64,000 nt of DNA from an uncultured Aeriscardovia sp. (GCA_903789535.1 CAIFES010000001.1:349140-413139); one strand, 5' to 3'. Positions 8,097 to 17,425 are shown, numbered from the stretch's first letter. Made by a program: numbers and translations. The notes: generated by a model from the sequence alone, not told the origin.

Positions 8097-9479
8097 ATGG
8101 AAAAGTTCTTCGGACTCAAAAAGTACGGCACCTCGGTCAGTACCGAGATCATCGCCGGCATCACGACCTTCTTCGCGATGAGCTACATCATCGCCCTCAA
8201 CCCCCAGGTCCTCGGACAGGCAGGAATGCCGCGCGGCGCCGTCTTCGTCGCCACCATCCTCGCCTCGGTCATCGGCACGCTCATCATGGGCCTCGTCGCC
8301 AACGTGCCGTACGCCCAGGCACCAGGCGTCGGCCTCAACGCCTTCTTCACCTTCACGGTGGTCAAGGGCCTCGGCTTCTCGTGGCAGGGCGCCCTGGCGA
8401 TGGTGTTCATCTGCGGCATCATCAACATCCTCATCACCGTCACCAAGGTGAGGAAGCTCTTGATCCTCTCCATCCCGCCCGTCATCCAGTCGGCCATCTC
8501 CGGCGGCATCGGCATCTTCATCGCCTATGTGGGCATCCTCAACGTCGGCGGCATCAACTTCAAGTCCGGCGCCCCGTCGCTGTCCACCTTCAACAGCAAG
8601 CCCCTGCTGCTCTTCCTCATCGGCCTGGCCATCGTGATCTTCTTCCAGATCTTCAAGTTCCCGGGCAAGTGGGGCATTCTCAACCGCGGCGGCTTCCTGT
8701 TCGCCATCCTCATCACCACGCTCATCGGCATTCCGATGGGTGTGACCAACTTCGGCCAGTCCATGAATCTCGGCCAGGCGTTCAGCGAGATGCCGCAGAC
8801 CGTGTTCGCCATCTTCGGGCCGAAGGGCTTCCCGGCACTGTTCGCCGATCCGAACAAGATCCCGCTCGTGATCGTTACGATCATCGCCTTCTCGCTCTCC
8901 GACATCTTCGACACCATCGGCACCTTCATCGGCACCGGCCGCCGCGCCGGCATCTTCTCCGCCGAGGATGAGAACGCGCTCGAGAACGGCCACGGCTTCT
9001 CCTCCAAGATGGACAAGGCCCTGTTCGCCGACTCCACCGCCACCTCGATCGGCGCCCTGCTCGGCACCTCGAACACCACCACCTACCTCGAGTCCGCCGC
9101 CGGCATCGCCGCGGGCGGCCGCACCGGCCTGACCTCCGTGGTCGTCGCCGTCTGCTTCCTCATCTCGCTGGTGCTCGCCCCGGTGTTCACCGCCATCCCG
9201 TCGGCCGCCACCTCCGGCGTCCTCGTCATCGTGGGCTGCATGATGATGAGCTCGTTCAAGGAGATCGATTGGACCGACCTCGGCGTCGCCATCCCGGCCT
9301 TCTTCGGCTCGGTGTTCATGGCCCTGAGCTACTCCATCTCCTACGGCATCGCCGCCGGCTTCATCTCCTACTGCCTCGTCAAGGTCTTCCAGAAGAAGGC
9401 GAAGGACGTCCACTGGCTCATCTGGACCGTCTCCGCGCTCTTCATCCTCGACTTCGCGCTGCAGGCGATCGTCGGCTGA
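8097..9479 (+). CDS. NCS2/AzgA-family purine (adenine/guanine/hypoxanthine) permease
   Basis: 460 residues with about 12-14 hydrophobic helices, the usual size for AzgA/PbuG-like proton symporters in the cytoplasmic membrane. Diagnostic segments are EIIAGITTFFAMSYIIALNP at the N-terminus, GVGLNAFFTFTVV, SLSDIFDTIGTFIGTGRRAG, and LLGTSNTTTYLESAAGIAAGGRTGLTS, the substrate-site region. GGGAGAG precedes the ATG. It appears monocistronic, with a terminator at 9631. Which purine is carried cannot be read from the sequence. Confidence 0.92.
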   Translation: MEKFFGLKKYGTSVSTEIIAGITTFFAMSYIIALNPQVLGQAGMPRGAVFVATILASVIGTLIMGLVANVPYAQAPGVGLNAFFTFTVVKGLGFSWQGALAMVFICGIINILITVTKVRKLLILSIPPVIQSAISGGIGIFIAYVGILNVGGINFKSGAPSLSTFNSKPLLLFLIGLAIVIFFQIFKFPGKWGILNRGGFLFAILITTLIGIPMGVTNFGQSMNLGQAFSEMPQTVFAIFGPKGFPALFADPNKIPLVIVTIIAFSLSDIFDTIGTFIGTGRRAGIFSAEDENALENGHGFSSKMDKALFADSTATSIGALLGTSNTTTYLESAAGIAAGGRTGLTSVVVAVCFLISLVLAPVFTAIPSAATSGVLVIVGCMMMSSFKEIDWTDLGVAIPAFFGSVFMALSYSISYGIAAGFISYCLVKVFQKKAKDVHWLIWTVSALFILDFALQAIVG

Positions 9480-9494
9480 GATTGCTGAATCGGT

Positions 9495-9551
9495 GGGATC
9501 TCGGCTGGCATTGTCGGGGTCCTCATCGCCGGCTGGGATTTCGGCTGGCAT
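9495..9551. repeat. Short direct repeat after the permease gene
   Basis: GGGATCTCGGCTGGCAT at 9495-9511 recurs as GGGATTTCGGCTGGCAT at 9535-9551 (one mismatch, 40-bp period). The surrounding 3' region is a mosaic of similar CGGCTGG pieces, probably local slippage. Confidence 0.6.
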
Positions 9552-9630
9552 CGGCTGAGATCCCGATCATCGCCGCCGGTCAGGCTGCGGCTTGTCGCTG
9601 ACCGTCTGACCGGTTCTCTTCTCCTCATCA

Positions 9631-9665
9631 GGCATCGGACGTTTCCCGCGTCCGGTGCCTTTTTC
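9631..9665 (+). terminator. Rho-independent terminator after the purine permease
   Basis: GGCATCGGACG pairs with CGTCCGGTGCC (11 bp, one GT pair) and is followed by TTTTT. It lies 150 bp downstream of the permease stop on the plus strand. Confidence 0.88.
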
Positions 9666-9774
9666 ATGTCTGCTATCCCTGTCCCATGCTTTCATGAACG
9701 CATTCAAGGAAATATCATGAATCCCACCGCTGGAGCCGACCATACAATCGTGGGAAATGGCAAAGGAGGCCATG

Positions 9775-9957
9775 ATGGATCTCACATGGTTGTGGTGGAC
9801 GCTCGGCATCCTCTTTGTTGTCGGCTGCTTCCTGCTCTCCTCGCATTTCGGGCTGATCGGCAGTCTGCGCAAGACGTCGCAGAACCCTGATGCCGATCCT
9901 CAAACCCGCAAGGAGGCGGAAGACATCATGCGCAAGATCGACGCAGGCAAATTGTGA
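9775..9957 (+). CDS. Small single-pass membrane protein
   Basis: About 60 residues beginning MDLTWLWWTLGIL. AAAGGAGG sits 5 bp before the ATG at 9775, making this better than the tracked ATG at 9757. One hydrophobic helix (~3-22) is followed by a short polar tail ending in KEAEDIMRKIDAGKL. It resembles small actinobacterial membrane proteins of unknown function. No homologous family was recognised. It stands alone between a terminator and the MFS gene. Confidence 0.65.
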   Translation: MDLTWLWWTLGILFVVGCFLLSSHFGLIGSLRKTSQNPDADPQTRKEAEDIMRKIDAGKL

Positions 9958-10091
9958 GGACAGTGACATTTTCGATGTCCTACCCCACCACCCATAAGGC
10001 GTCTCTTTCTATCGGCCATCGGCAGCCAAGTGACCGGCAGGTTAACCGTCTACCCATGGACGATCGATAAAAACCCACACGCCCGATATAA

Positions 10092-11795
10092 TTGAACCCT
10101 TCTGAACGCGCGGTAAGGGGAAGAAGGCGCATCACCACGGCAGGGACCACGCAAGGACAGCCAGACAGGGACGACAACCGCAACAGTCGGGGAAACGGGA
10201 ACGATAGCGATAATCAGTCTTCCCCCGATACCGGGCACCCGCACAACACCACGGATCACGCCTTCCACAAACCAGTGTGGGTGCAGCGCCTCGCGCCCGT
10301 CCGCCGTGAGAGCGTCGTTCTCACCCGCGAGCGCGCCTACAAGAACGGGCATCTGACCCGCCCGGCGTTCGTCTCCATCGCCATCCTCACCTTTGTCACC
10401 TTTCTGGGCAACTTCACCCAGCTGCAGCTGACGAGCGCCCTGCCGCAGATCGACAAGGATTTCGGCATCCCGCTGCTCACCGGCCAGTGGCTCACGTCCG
10501 TGTTCCAGCTGGTGATGGGCATCATGGTGCCGCTGACCGCCTTCCTCACCCTGCGCTTCTCCACCCGGCAGATCGTGCTTGCCTCGATGATCACCTTCAC
10601 GCTCGGTTCGGTGGTGGCCTGGCTCGCGCCCTCGTTCGGCCTCGTGCTGGTCGGGCGCATTCTGGAGGCGATCGGTGGCGGTGTGATGTGGCCGGTGCTG
10701 CAGATCGTCATCTTCCAGACGTACCCGGTCACCCATCGAGGGGTGGCGATGGGCACGGTGGGCATCGCCATGGCCGTCTCCCCCGCCCTCGGCCCGGTGC
10801 TGGGCGGCTGGCAGACCGACAACAACGGCTGGCGCTCGATCTTCGGCTCGCTCGCCGTGGTGGGGGCGGTCGCCGTCGTGCTCGTCGCCCTGTTCCTGCG
10901 CAATTTCAGCGAGCAGAACCACTCGGCGCGGGCGGATCTGTTCTCTGCGGCGTTGTCGACCATCGGTTTCGGTGCGCTGCTCTTCGGCTTCACCAATATC
11001 CGCCAGTATCCGATCACCGCGCCCATCTGCTGGGCACCGATGCTCGTGGGGATCGTGGGCATTGTCTGGTTCGTGCTGCGCCAGCTGCATGTGGCGGCCC
11101 CGCTGCTCGACCTGCGCGTGCTCAAGAACCGCTCGTTCGCGGTGGGCACGGCCATCGCCTCGCTGTCGTTCTTCGCGTTCAGTTCGGTGATGGTGCTCAT
11201 CTCCCAGTACATCGTCAACGACCTGCATCAGAGCGCCACCCTCTCGGGCCTGGCGCTGCTGCCCGGCGCGCTCGGCCAGATCATCGCCCAGTATTACGGC
11301 GGGCACTTCCTCGACCGTCTCGGCGCCCGGCCGGTGGTCGTCTTCGGCACGGTGACGCTGTTCGTGGGCACGGTGATGATGAGTCTGCTCTCGGCGACGA
11401 CGCCGGTGTGGTGGGTCTCGCTGTGCCAGTTCATCCGTCAGATCGGGATGGGATTCACGATGATGCCCGTCACCACCTGGTCGCTCAACGCGCTTGACCC
11501 GCATTCGGTCTCCGACGGCTCGGCGGTGACGAACACCGCGCGTCAGATCTCGGGAGCGATCGGCTCGCCGGTGCTCATCGTCATCATGGAGGCGATGACG
11601 GGCGCGTTCAGCCAGACCGGTATGAGAGTGGAGCTGTGCAACATCGCCGCCATCGAGTGGACGTTCCGCATCTCCGCTGTGGTGTGCCTGGTGATGGTGG
11701 TGCTTGCGCTGGTGGGCGTGCGCGGCAGCCACGCCGGCCATCTGCACACGCTCACGCTGCAGCAGATCCGCGCGGCACGAAAAGCGCAGAATTAA
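10092..11795 (+). CDS. MFS drug:H+ antiporter, DHA2 (EmrB/QacA) type
   Basis: 567 residues as tracked: a ~85-residue hydrophilic N-terminus followed by roughly 12-14 membrane helices. TFLGNFTQLQLTSALPQIDKDF, the loop LTLRFSTRQIV, GRILEAIGGGVMWPVLQ and antiporter motif C (SPALGPVLGG) place it in the DHA2 branch, which exports drugs or metabolites by proton exchange. The start is doubtful: the tracked TTG directly follows TATAAT (10086-10091), a likely -10 box, so translation probably begins further in, and no ATG or GTG with a good RBS occurs before the first helix. GTG codons at 10275 and 10281 are candidates. Confidence 0.85.
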   Translation: MNPSERAVRGRRRITTAGTTQGQPDRDDNRNSRGNGNDSDNQSSPDTGHPHNTTDHAFHKPVWVQRLAPVRRESVVLTRERAYKNGHLTRPAFVSIAILTFVTFLGNFTQLQLTSALPQIDKDFGIPLLTGQWLTSVFQLVMGIMVPLTAFLTLRFSTRQIVLASMITFTLGSVVAWLAPSFGLVLVGRILEAIGGGVMWPVLQIVIFQTYPVTHRGVAMGTVGIAMAVSPALGPVLGGWQTDNNGWRSIFGSLAVVGAVAVVLVALFLRNFSEQNHSARADLFSAALSTIGFGALLFGFTNIRQYPITAPICWAPMLVGIVGIVWFVLRQLHVAAPLLDLRVLKNRSFAVGTAIASLSFFAFSSVMVLISQYIVNDLHQSATLSGLALLPGALGQIIAQYYGGHFLDRLGARPVVVFGTVTLFVGTVMMSLLSATTPVWWVSLCQFIRQIGMGFTMMPVTTWSLNALDPHSVSDGSAVTNTARQISGAIGSPVLIVIMEAMTGAFSQTGMRVELCNIAAIEWTFRISAVVCLVMVVLALVGVRGSHAGHLHTLTLQQIRAARKAQN

Positions 11796-11877
11796 AGCGC
11801 GGAATTACGTCGCCGCCAGATGACCACATGGCGGCGGCATCAGACCCTTCGGCACTGCCGCATCCCGGAGGCGCTTT

Positions 11878-11910
11878 CAGGCATCATGGCACCGTCAGGC
11901 ATCATGGCAC
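11878..11910. repeat. 15-bp direct repeat downstream of the MFS gene
   Basis: CAGGCATCATGGCAC occurs at 11878-11892 and 11896-11910, separated by 3 bp. No associated gene or structure was seen in the 195-bp gap between the two convergent genes. Confidence 0.6.
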
Positions 11911-11990
11911 TGCCGGCACGATGACAGACCACAGCACCATTCCGGACACTGACGGCCCCCGCGCCCGGCAGTCGTACGCTCGGCCGGCCT

Positions 11991-13214
11991 TCAGCCGTTG
12001 TTCTGGCCGTTGTTCTGATTGCTGTCGCCCTGATTGCCCTGGTTACTCTGGCTGTTCTGACTGTTCTGATTGTTGTTGTCAGAATTGTTGCTGTCCGAGT
12101 CAGACGAATCGGAGTCAGAGTTCTTGTTCTCCTCCTCCTGCTTCGCCTTCTCCTCGGCCTCCTGCTTTGCTTTCTCCTCTTCCTGCGCCTTCTGTTTGGC
12201 CTGCACGGATGTGTTGACGGCGGCGACGGCGGTGCTGATGTTCTGGCTTGCCTTTGTCAGCTCAGAGAGCGTGGCGCTCTTGCCGGCGAGCAGCTTCTGC
12301 CCGGAGGCGATGGCGGACTGCAGCGTGGAGATGGTCGACGAGTCCTGCACGTTGTTGACCTGCTGGGTGGCGGTCTGCTGGGCGGAGGAGATGAGCTGGG
12401 TCAGGCTCGTGCGCGCGTCCGAGACGAGCTTGGCGTTCTTGGAGGCGGTGATCGACTTGACATCCGCCTTCATGGTGGAAACGGCCTTGGTCAGATCGGC
12501 CGCATCGCCGGCCATGGTGGTCGCATGCTCGGTGAGCTTGTCCATGCTCAGGCTCGTCGAGCACGACAGCACGGACGGAGGGGTACGCGAGGTGATGTCG
12601 TGCAGGCTGGAGATGGAGGAGCCGTCCACCACCTGGCTGCTGGTGACGGCCAGCGCCGACTTCGTGGCGGCGGCGTCACGCTCGGCGGTGAAGTTCCGGG
12701 TCGCCTCCTCAAGACTGCTGGCAGCATTGCGGCAGTTGGTCATGGCGGCGTTGGTGGCCTTGTTGCGCCAGATGAGCCAGCCCGCCACGCCACCGACGGC
12801 GAGGATGGCGATCACGACGACGGTCACAATGGCGATGAGCCGCGTCTTGGCCGCCTTCGCCTTCTTGCGGGCGGCGAGCTGCTCGGGGGTGAGGGCCTCC
12901 TCGCCGTCCTCCGGTTCCTCCTGGAACGCGCCGGACTCCAGACCGCGCAGACCGACCGCGGCCTCGTCGGGACGAGTCTGGCCGGCAGGAGTGCCGTCAG
13001 GAAGGGAGATCACGCGCGTCTCGTCGTCAACGGGTTGGGCACCGGGCTGGACGCCCGGCTGCCGTGCCTGTGCGGCACGCGCGGCGGCCTCCTCGCGCTC
13101 CTGTGCCTGGCTGACCGCACGGTTCGAGCTGCCCGGAAGGGTGGGATCGGGCACGGAGATGGGACGCATCCGCAACGTGTCTTCGGCATCGTCAAAATCG
13201 TCGTCGTATGCCAT
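11991..13214 (-). CDS. Membrane-anchored protein with Lys/Glu coiled coil and Asn/Gln-rich tail
   Basis: About 407 residues from the ATG at 13214, preceded by GGGGGAG; a GTG four codons upstream is the track start but would leave no RBS spacing. Residues 1-125 are acidic and Ala/Gln-rich (cytoplasmic). One transmembrane helix (~130-152, TRLIAIVTVVVIAILAVGG) is followed by an extracellular helical region with regularly spaced Ala, Ser and Thr. A KAQEEEKAKQEAEEKAKQEEE coiled coil and a low-complexity SDSDSSDSDSNNSDNNNQ tail end the protein. No enzymatic domain is recognisable; a cell-surface structural or sensory role is a guess. Confidence 0.75.
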   Translation of the reverse strand: MAYDDDFDDAEDTLRMRPISVPDPTLPGSSNRAVSQAQEREEAAARAAQARQPGVQPGAQPVDDETRVISLPDGTPAGQTRPDEAAVGLRGLESGAFQEEPEDGEEALTPEQLAARKKAKAAKTRLIAIVTVVVIAILAVGGVAGWLIWRNKATNAAMTNCRNAASSLEEATRNFTAERDAAATKSALAVTSSQVVDGSSISSLHDITSRTPPSVLSCSTSLSMDKLTEHATTMAGDAADLTKAVSTMKADVKSITASKNAKLVSDARTSLTQLISSAQQTATQQVNNVQDSSTISTLQSAIASGQKLLAGKSATLSELTKASQNISTAVAAVNTSVQAKQKAQEEEKAKQEAEEKAKQEEENKNSDSDSSDSDSNNSDNNNQNSQNSQSNQGNQGDSNQNNGQNNG

Positions 13215-13355
13215 GTCCGTGCTCACTCCCCCTCGGCCCGTCGGGTATTCCCCGCCCGCCCGGGCCGTCTGTTTTCCAACCCCTCCATCCTACCGGCGCC
13301 GACCCACCGCAGGGGCCGGGTCCAAACCGTATCCCTGCCATGTTCCGGCCGCGTC

Positions 13356-14708
13356 TCAGCCGTCGATCTCCACCTTCTCCTCGCCGATAATGGCATGGGA
13401 GGTGGCAGCCTTGATCTGCCGGAAACCGATGAAGGCGATCACCACAGCGGCAAGAGCGAGCGCGGCCACGGTAAGGAAACCGCCGTGGGGCCCGGCAATA
13501 TCGATGAAATGCCCTGCGGTGGCCGAGCCGACGGAGCTGCCGACCGAGTTCATCGCGTTCATGAGCGCCACCGTCTCGGTGAACAGTGAGGTGGGCACCA
13601 GGCGCATGACGATCTGGTTGCCATTGACCCATGTGGGCCCCTGACAGACGCCGACGAGCAGGTAGATGACGATGACCTGCCAAAGCGCGGTGATGAGGCT
13701 GAACGAGCCGAGCCCGACCGCCAGCACCGCCAGACAGATGTAGAAACGCTTCCACAGCGGCACCTGCCACTGGTGGGCGCCGTAGAAGGTGACGCCGACG
13801 AGCGAGCTGAACGAGAAACAGGCAAAGATGAACCCGGTGACCTGCGGCACGCCGAGCTGGCGGGCGTAGGAGATGATGGAGATCGAGGTGGCGGACTGGA
13901 AGGCACCCAGGCCGAACCAGGTGACGCACAGGGCGATGATGGCGGGGCTGAGCAGCAGAGAGGCCGTGCCCTTTGAGGCCGTCATTTGCGAGGCCGTCGT
14001 CTTTGCTGTCGCCTTCTTCGCAGAGCCCCGATAGTCGTTCAGGCTCATACCGGCCTTGCGCGCCCGGTCGAGCTCGGAGTCGGGCTCACCGATCGCACCG
14101 AGGAAGAGTACGGCACCGATGATGACGCACACGGCGGTGAAGGCGAACGCACCGGGCACGGACCAGACGGCGAGGATGGAAGCAAGCGGATTGCCGATGA
14201 TCCACATCATCTCGTCGATGATGGAGCACATGGCCAGCGAACGGTCGATCGATGCCGCATCCCCGGCGAGCAGGTGCGCCCACCTCGCCCGGCACATCGC
14301 GCCCCAGGGCGGCAGGATGGCCAGAAACGGCATGATGAAGTAATAGACGGTTGGCGGCACGCGGCACAGCAGGTAGGTGACGAACGCGACGGCGGACGCC
14401 ATCCACATGCCCACCGCCGGTACGGAGACGCGCTTCTGACCATAGCGGTCGACGAGGTGGCCGAGCAGCGGGCCGATGAGGGCGGTGGCGATGGCCTGTG
14501 TGCCGGTCAGGCTGCCGGCGAGGCCGTACGAGCCGTAATAATGCTGGATGCCGATGGTGACGGACATACCCACCATGGGGCCGGGCATGCCGGCCAGCAG
14601 CACGGCAAACGTGAAGCGCCGCGTGCCGGGGATGGACAGAAGTGTGGCGTAGCCGGAGAACAGACGCTGGTACAGGCTTGATGAACGCACGCCGGACATG
14701 TGTGGCAT
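13356..14708 (-). CDS. MFS transporter
   Basis: About 450 residues from the ATG at 14708 (MPHMSGVRSS), with GAAAGAG upstream; the longer tracked start has no supporting RBS. Twelve hydrophobic helices are apparent in two halves joined by a polar stretch (DRARKAGMSLNDYRGSAKKATAK). The loop GPLLGHLVDRYGQKRV fits the MFS motif A between helices 2 and 3, and the second half repeats this less clearly. Substrate is unknown. It is separated by 141 bp from the membrane-anchored protein downstream on the same strand. Confidence 0.82.
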   Translation of the reverse strand: MPHMSGVRSSSLYQRLFSGYATLLSIPGTRRFTFAVLLAGMPGPMVGMSVTIGIQHYYGSYGLAGSLTGTQAIATALIGPLLGHLVDRYGQKRVSVPAVGMWMASAVAFVTYLLCRVPPTVYYFIMPFLAILPPWGAMCRARWAHLLAGDAASIDRSLAMCSIIDEMMWIIGNPLASILAVWSVPGAFAFTAVCVIIGAVLFLGAIGEPDSELDRARKAGMSLNDYRGSAKKATAKTTASQMTASKGTASLLLSPAIIALCVTWFGLGAFQSATSISIISYARQLGVPQVTGFIFACFSFSSLVGVTFYGAHQWQVPLWKRFYICLAVLAVGLGSFSLITALWQVIVIYLLVGVCQGPTWVNGNQIVMRLVPTSLFTETVALMNAMNSVGSSVGSATAGHFIDIAGPHGGFLTVAALALAAVVIAFIGFRQIKAATSHAIIGEEKVEIDG

Positions 14709-14853
14709 CAGAACTCTTTCATGCACCCTGGTCAGAGAGGATACGGGAGATATCTGGTGGGATCGAGGCTCTGCCGGCGCCAATGGCCATCTGTGCCCGG
14801 TGCCGACGATCACACAATGCTACGCTGATCGGCGCGGGACACGCCGGAGAAAA

Positions 14854-15705
14854 TCACTCATTGTGCGCACGGCCGGATTGATCAGAACCGGCACGATCGC
14901 TCTCTGCGCGGTCGGACTGATCGGAACCGGCGCGATCTGCCTCCGCACGGTCGGCCTCGTCACGCCAGCGGCGCAGCGCGCGCCCGCGCTCCTCGAGCGT
15001 GCCCTCCTTCGCACGCTGCAACAGCGCGTAGTAGCGGGCCATGCGATGCTCGAAGCGGCGCTTGTCGGCCGGCGAGAGACTCTCGTAGCGCTGTGACTGG
15101 GCGGCGTCCAAGTTCTCCACCGCGTCAAAATCACGCTTTCTGCGCATCATCGCCACGAAGCCGGCAATCGAGATGAGGATGAAGAACGTGAGCGAGACGC
15201 GCGGCGCCCAGATGGCCACCACCGTGAACACCGCCTGGGCCACCATGCCCGCGATCTGCACGCGGCCGAACATCTCCGACATGGCACGCCGCACCGCCGC
15301 GCGGTCCTCGAAGCAGCGGTTGAAGATCACGTTCATCTCCACGTACTGCAGAATCATGACGATGAGCGAGTCCGTGCCGAACAGCACCACCGACAGCGTC
15401 TCGCTGCGCACCGTCATCAGGCGTGTGAACGCGGGGATGAGCGAGAGGAAGAGCAGGAAGAGGAAGTCGAGGAACACGTCCGAGTTCGTCAGCGATGCCG
15501 CCTCCCCCGTCACGAGCGTGTGGCGGTACCAGGCCGCTGCCACGAAGAAGAAGCTGACCGCGTAGATGCCGATGGACATGAACAGGTTGCGGTAATCGAT
15601 CTTGCCACCCACCACATCGACCGGCAGCCCCATCACCATGATGGTGAGAATGATGGCGATGACGGCATCGGCGAAGGCGTCGTAGCGCTGTTTGAACGAG
15701 CTCAT
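14854..15705 (-). CDS. TMEM175/DUF1211-like potassium channel homologue
   Basis: 283 residues. The opening RYDAFADAVIAIILTIMVM corresponds to the RxxxFSDxVfAIxxTLLV signature of bacterial TMEM175 channels (Ser replaced by Ala here), and about six transmembrane helices follow up to residue ~185. The family forms potassium-leak channels in the membrane. The C-terminal ~90 residues are a charged cytoplasmic tail, ending in two copies of a 13-residue DRAGSDQSDRAES-type unit encoded by a 39-bp tandem repeat (14871-14948). It is divergent from the flavoprotein gene, with 157 bp between starts. Confidence 0.8.
   Translation of the reverse strand: MSSFKQRYDAFADAVIAIILTIMVMGLPVDVVGGKIDYRNLFMSIGIYAVSFFFVAAAWYRHTLVTGEAASLTNSDVFLDFLFLLFLSLIPAFTRLMTVRSETLSVVLFGTDSLIVMILQYVEMNVIFNRCFEDRAAVRRAMSEMFGRVQIAGMVAQAVFTVVAIWAPRVSLTFFILISIAGFVAMMRRKRDFDAVENLDAAQSQRYESLSPADKRRFEHRMARYYALLQRAKEGTLEERGRALRRWRDEADRAEADRAGSDQSDRAESDRAGSDQSGRAHNE
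14871..14948. repeat. 39-bp tandem repeat inside the 3' end of the TMEM175-like gene
   Basis: Units 14871-14909 and 14910-14948 share the pattern GGyCGGAyTGATCrGAACCGGC. The 39-bp period keeps frame and yields two 13-residue copies of the charged tail, with degenerate further copies upstream in the gene. This kind of repeat changes copy number readily. Confidence 0.75.
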
Positions 15706-15862
15706 ACTGCGAAATTACTCACGGCAGCGACGAAGCCACACCCTCTGGATATTTGTATCGGTTCTTCGCCTGTCGCCGATCCTCCACCGTTGCTTTTCAA
15801 TCGGACCGTACTGTGGGCACAACAGCGAACAGACGCACGACGGTCACAGCCCAGGAGGCGGC

Positions 15863-16429
15863 ATGAATATTCTCATCATCTATTCCCATCCCAACCACGA
15901 AAGCTTCAACGGCGCGGTCCTCGAGCAGATCCAGAACAATCTCGATTCCCGGCACACCGTCCGGCTTGTGGACCTGTACGCCGAGCATTTCGACCCGGTC
16001 CTCTTCTTCGACAAACAGCATCGCCGCCGCGATCTGAGCAAAGACCCGGCCACGAAGAAATACCGCGACCTCATCATCTGGGCCGACAAGCTCATCTTCG
16101 TCTATCCCACCTGGTGGGGCGGGATGCCGGCCATGCTCAAAGGCTTCGTCGACCGCGTGTTCGTCTCCGGTTTTGCCTACAAGGGCAAGAAGATCGGGAT
16201 GACGCCCAAGCTGAACGGTCGGACGGCGTGGATCGTCACCTCGCACGACACACCGGCCATCGCCGTGCCGTTCATGCCCGACTACGGCAGCGTGCTCAAA
16301 CGGCAGGTGCTCGCCGCGTGCGGCATCAAGCCGTGCCGCATCACCTCGCTCGCCCCGCTCAAGTCGAGCACGCCCGCCCGGCGGCAGAAGATGCTGGAGA
16401 AGGTTGCCCGCCTCGCCCGGAAGATCTGA
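15863..16429 (+). CDS. NAD(P)H-dependent quinone oxidoreductase, flavodoxin_2 family
   Basis: 188 residues from the ATG at 15863, with AGGAGG 5 bp upstream. It begins MNILIIYSHPNHESFNGAVL, the FMN/FAD phosphate-binding loop of NQO1/KefF/MdaB-like flavoproteins. IIWADKLIFVYPTWWGGMPAMLKGFVDRVF is the diagnostic WW-G-P-A--KG-DR segment. These cytosolic enzymes reduce quinones or nitro compounds by two-electron transfer from NAD(P)H. Length is normal. No partner potassium-efflux gene is adjacent, although a TMEM175-like channel is divergent from it. Confidence 0.9.
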   Translation: MNILIIYSHPNHESFNGAVLEQIQNNLDSRHTVRLVDLYAEHFDPVLFFDKQHRRRDLSKDPATKKYRDLIIWADKLIFVYPTWWGGMPAMLKGFVDRVFVSGFAYKGKKIGMTPKLNGRTAWIVTSHDTPAIAVPFMPDYGSVLKRQVLAACGIKPCRITSLAPLKSSTPARRQKMLEKVARLARKI

Positions 16430-16618
16430 GCAGGACAATTCTAAGAGCGATGCTGTTTGCAGGCCGTTTTCACACTTCCTGTAGGTTGTCTGCCCAGATG
16501 ACGGATTTCACGTATCCGGTTTTGATCAGACACGCGATGACAGATCTGCGACACATCATGTGCCATCAGACATCTGGGCCCGGCACGGCAAACGGACGAC
16601 AGCAGAAAGGCGGGCATC

Positions 16619-17425
16619 ATGACATCCCGGACGCACGAGAGACAGACCGCGGGCTTCGACTACCAGCAGGAGAACGCCGAGACCATCGACCGCTGGGTGA
16701 GCGAGGGCTGGGAGTGGGGCAGGCCCGTCACCCATGAGCAGTTCGCCGCCGCGCAGAAGGGCGACTGGGATATCGTGCTCACGCCCACCAAGCCCGTCCC
16801 TCGCTCATGGTTTGAGGGCCTTCCCACGCCCGACGGCGGCCTGACGGGTGCGAGGGTGCTCGGCCTCGCATCGGGCGGCGGCCAGCAGATGCCGATCCTG
16901 ACGGCGGCGGGCGCGGTGTGCACCGTGCTCGACTACTCCCCCGCCCAGCTGGAAAGCGAGCGGCAGATGGCCGGGCGCGAGAGCTACGCCATCACCTGCG
17001 TGCGCGCCGACATGACAAAGCCGCTGCCGTTGCCCGACGCCAGCTTCGACCTTGTGGTCAACCCGGTGAGCATGTGCTATATCCGCGAGATTGAGCCTGT
17101 CTTCCGCGAGATTTCGCGCATCCTGCGCCCCGGCGGCGTGGTGCTGACCGGTCAGGACAGCGGCATCAACTACATCGTCGATGATGCCGAGGAGCGGATC
17201 ATCCGCGGTCTTCCTTACGACCCAGTCGCCGACCCGAAGCTGCTCGAACAGGCGCGGGCGGACGATGACGGTGTGCAGTTCTCGCACACCGCCGGCGAGG
17301 AGATTTCCGCAGTGCTGCACGCCGGTCTGCGTGTGACCGACGTGTTCGAGGACACGAACGGCGACGGCCGTCTCGACAGGCTGGGCATCCCCTCGTTCCT
17401 CGCCATCCGCGCGGTCAAGGAGTGA
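16619..17425 (+). CDS. Class I SAM-dependent methyltransferase
   Basis: 268 residues. VLGLASGGGQQMPILTAAGA is motif I (SAM-binding glycine loop), VLDYSPAQLESER supplies the acidic residue contacting the SAM ribose, and MTKPLPLPDASFDLVVNP with the following RILRPGGVVL covers motifs II-III. It matches Methyltransf_11/UbiE-like small-molecule methyltransferases; the acceptor is unknown. AAAGG lies 8 bp before the ATG. It is co-directional with the flavoprotein 190 bp upstream, but the gap makes a shared operon uncertain. Confidence 0.88.
   Translation: MTSRTHERQTAGFDYQQENAETIDRWVSEGWEWGRPVTHEQFAAAQKGDWDIVLTPTKPVPRSWFEGLPTPDGGLTGARVLGLASGGGQQMPILTAAGAVCTVLDYSPAQLESERQMAGRESYAITCVRADMTKPLPLPDASFDLVVNPVSMCYIREIEPVFREISRILRPGGVVLTGQDSGINYIVDDAEERIIRGLPYDPVADPKLLEQARADDDGVQFSHTAGEEISAVLHAGLRVTDVFEDTNGDGRLDRLGIPSFLAIRAVKE

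Noticed and set aside
8061-9551. 496-residue minus-strand ORF, extremely rich in Glu, Asp and Gly
   Set aside because: It is the antisense shadow of the purine permease, whose plus-strand reading has full family motifs, helices and an RBS. The acidic composition reflects reversed GC-rich codons.
10050-11747. 565-residue minus-strand ORF rich in His, Arg and Glu
   Set aside because: Antisense shadow of the DHA2 exporter; no conserved motifs.
16488-16580. Long-range inverted repeat CCCAGATG / CATCTGGG upstream of the methyltransferase
   Set aside because: Arms are short (8 bp) and about 70 bp apart; this is likely by chance in a 190-bp gap.
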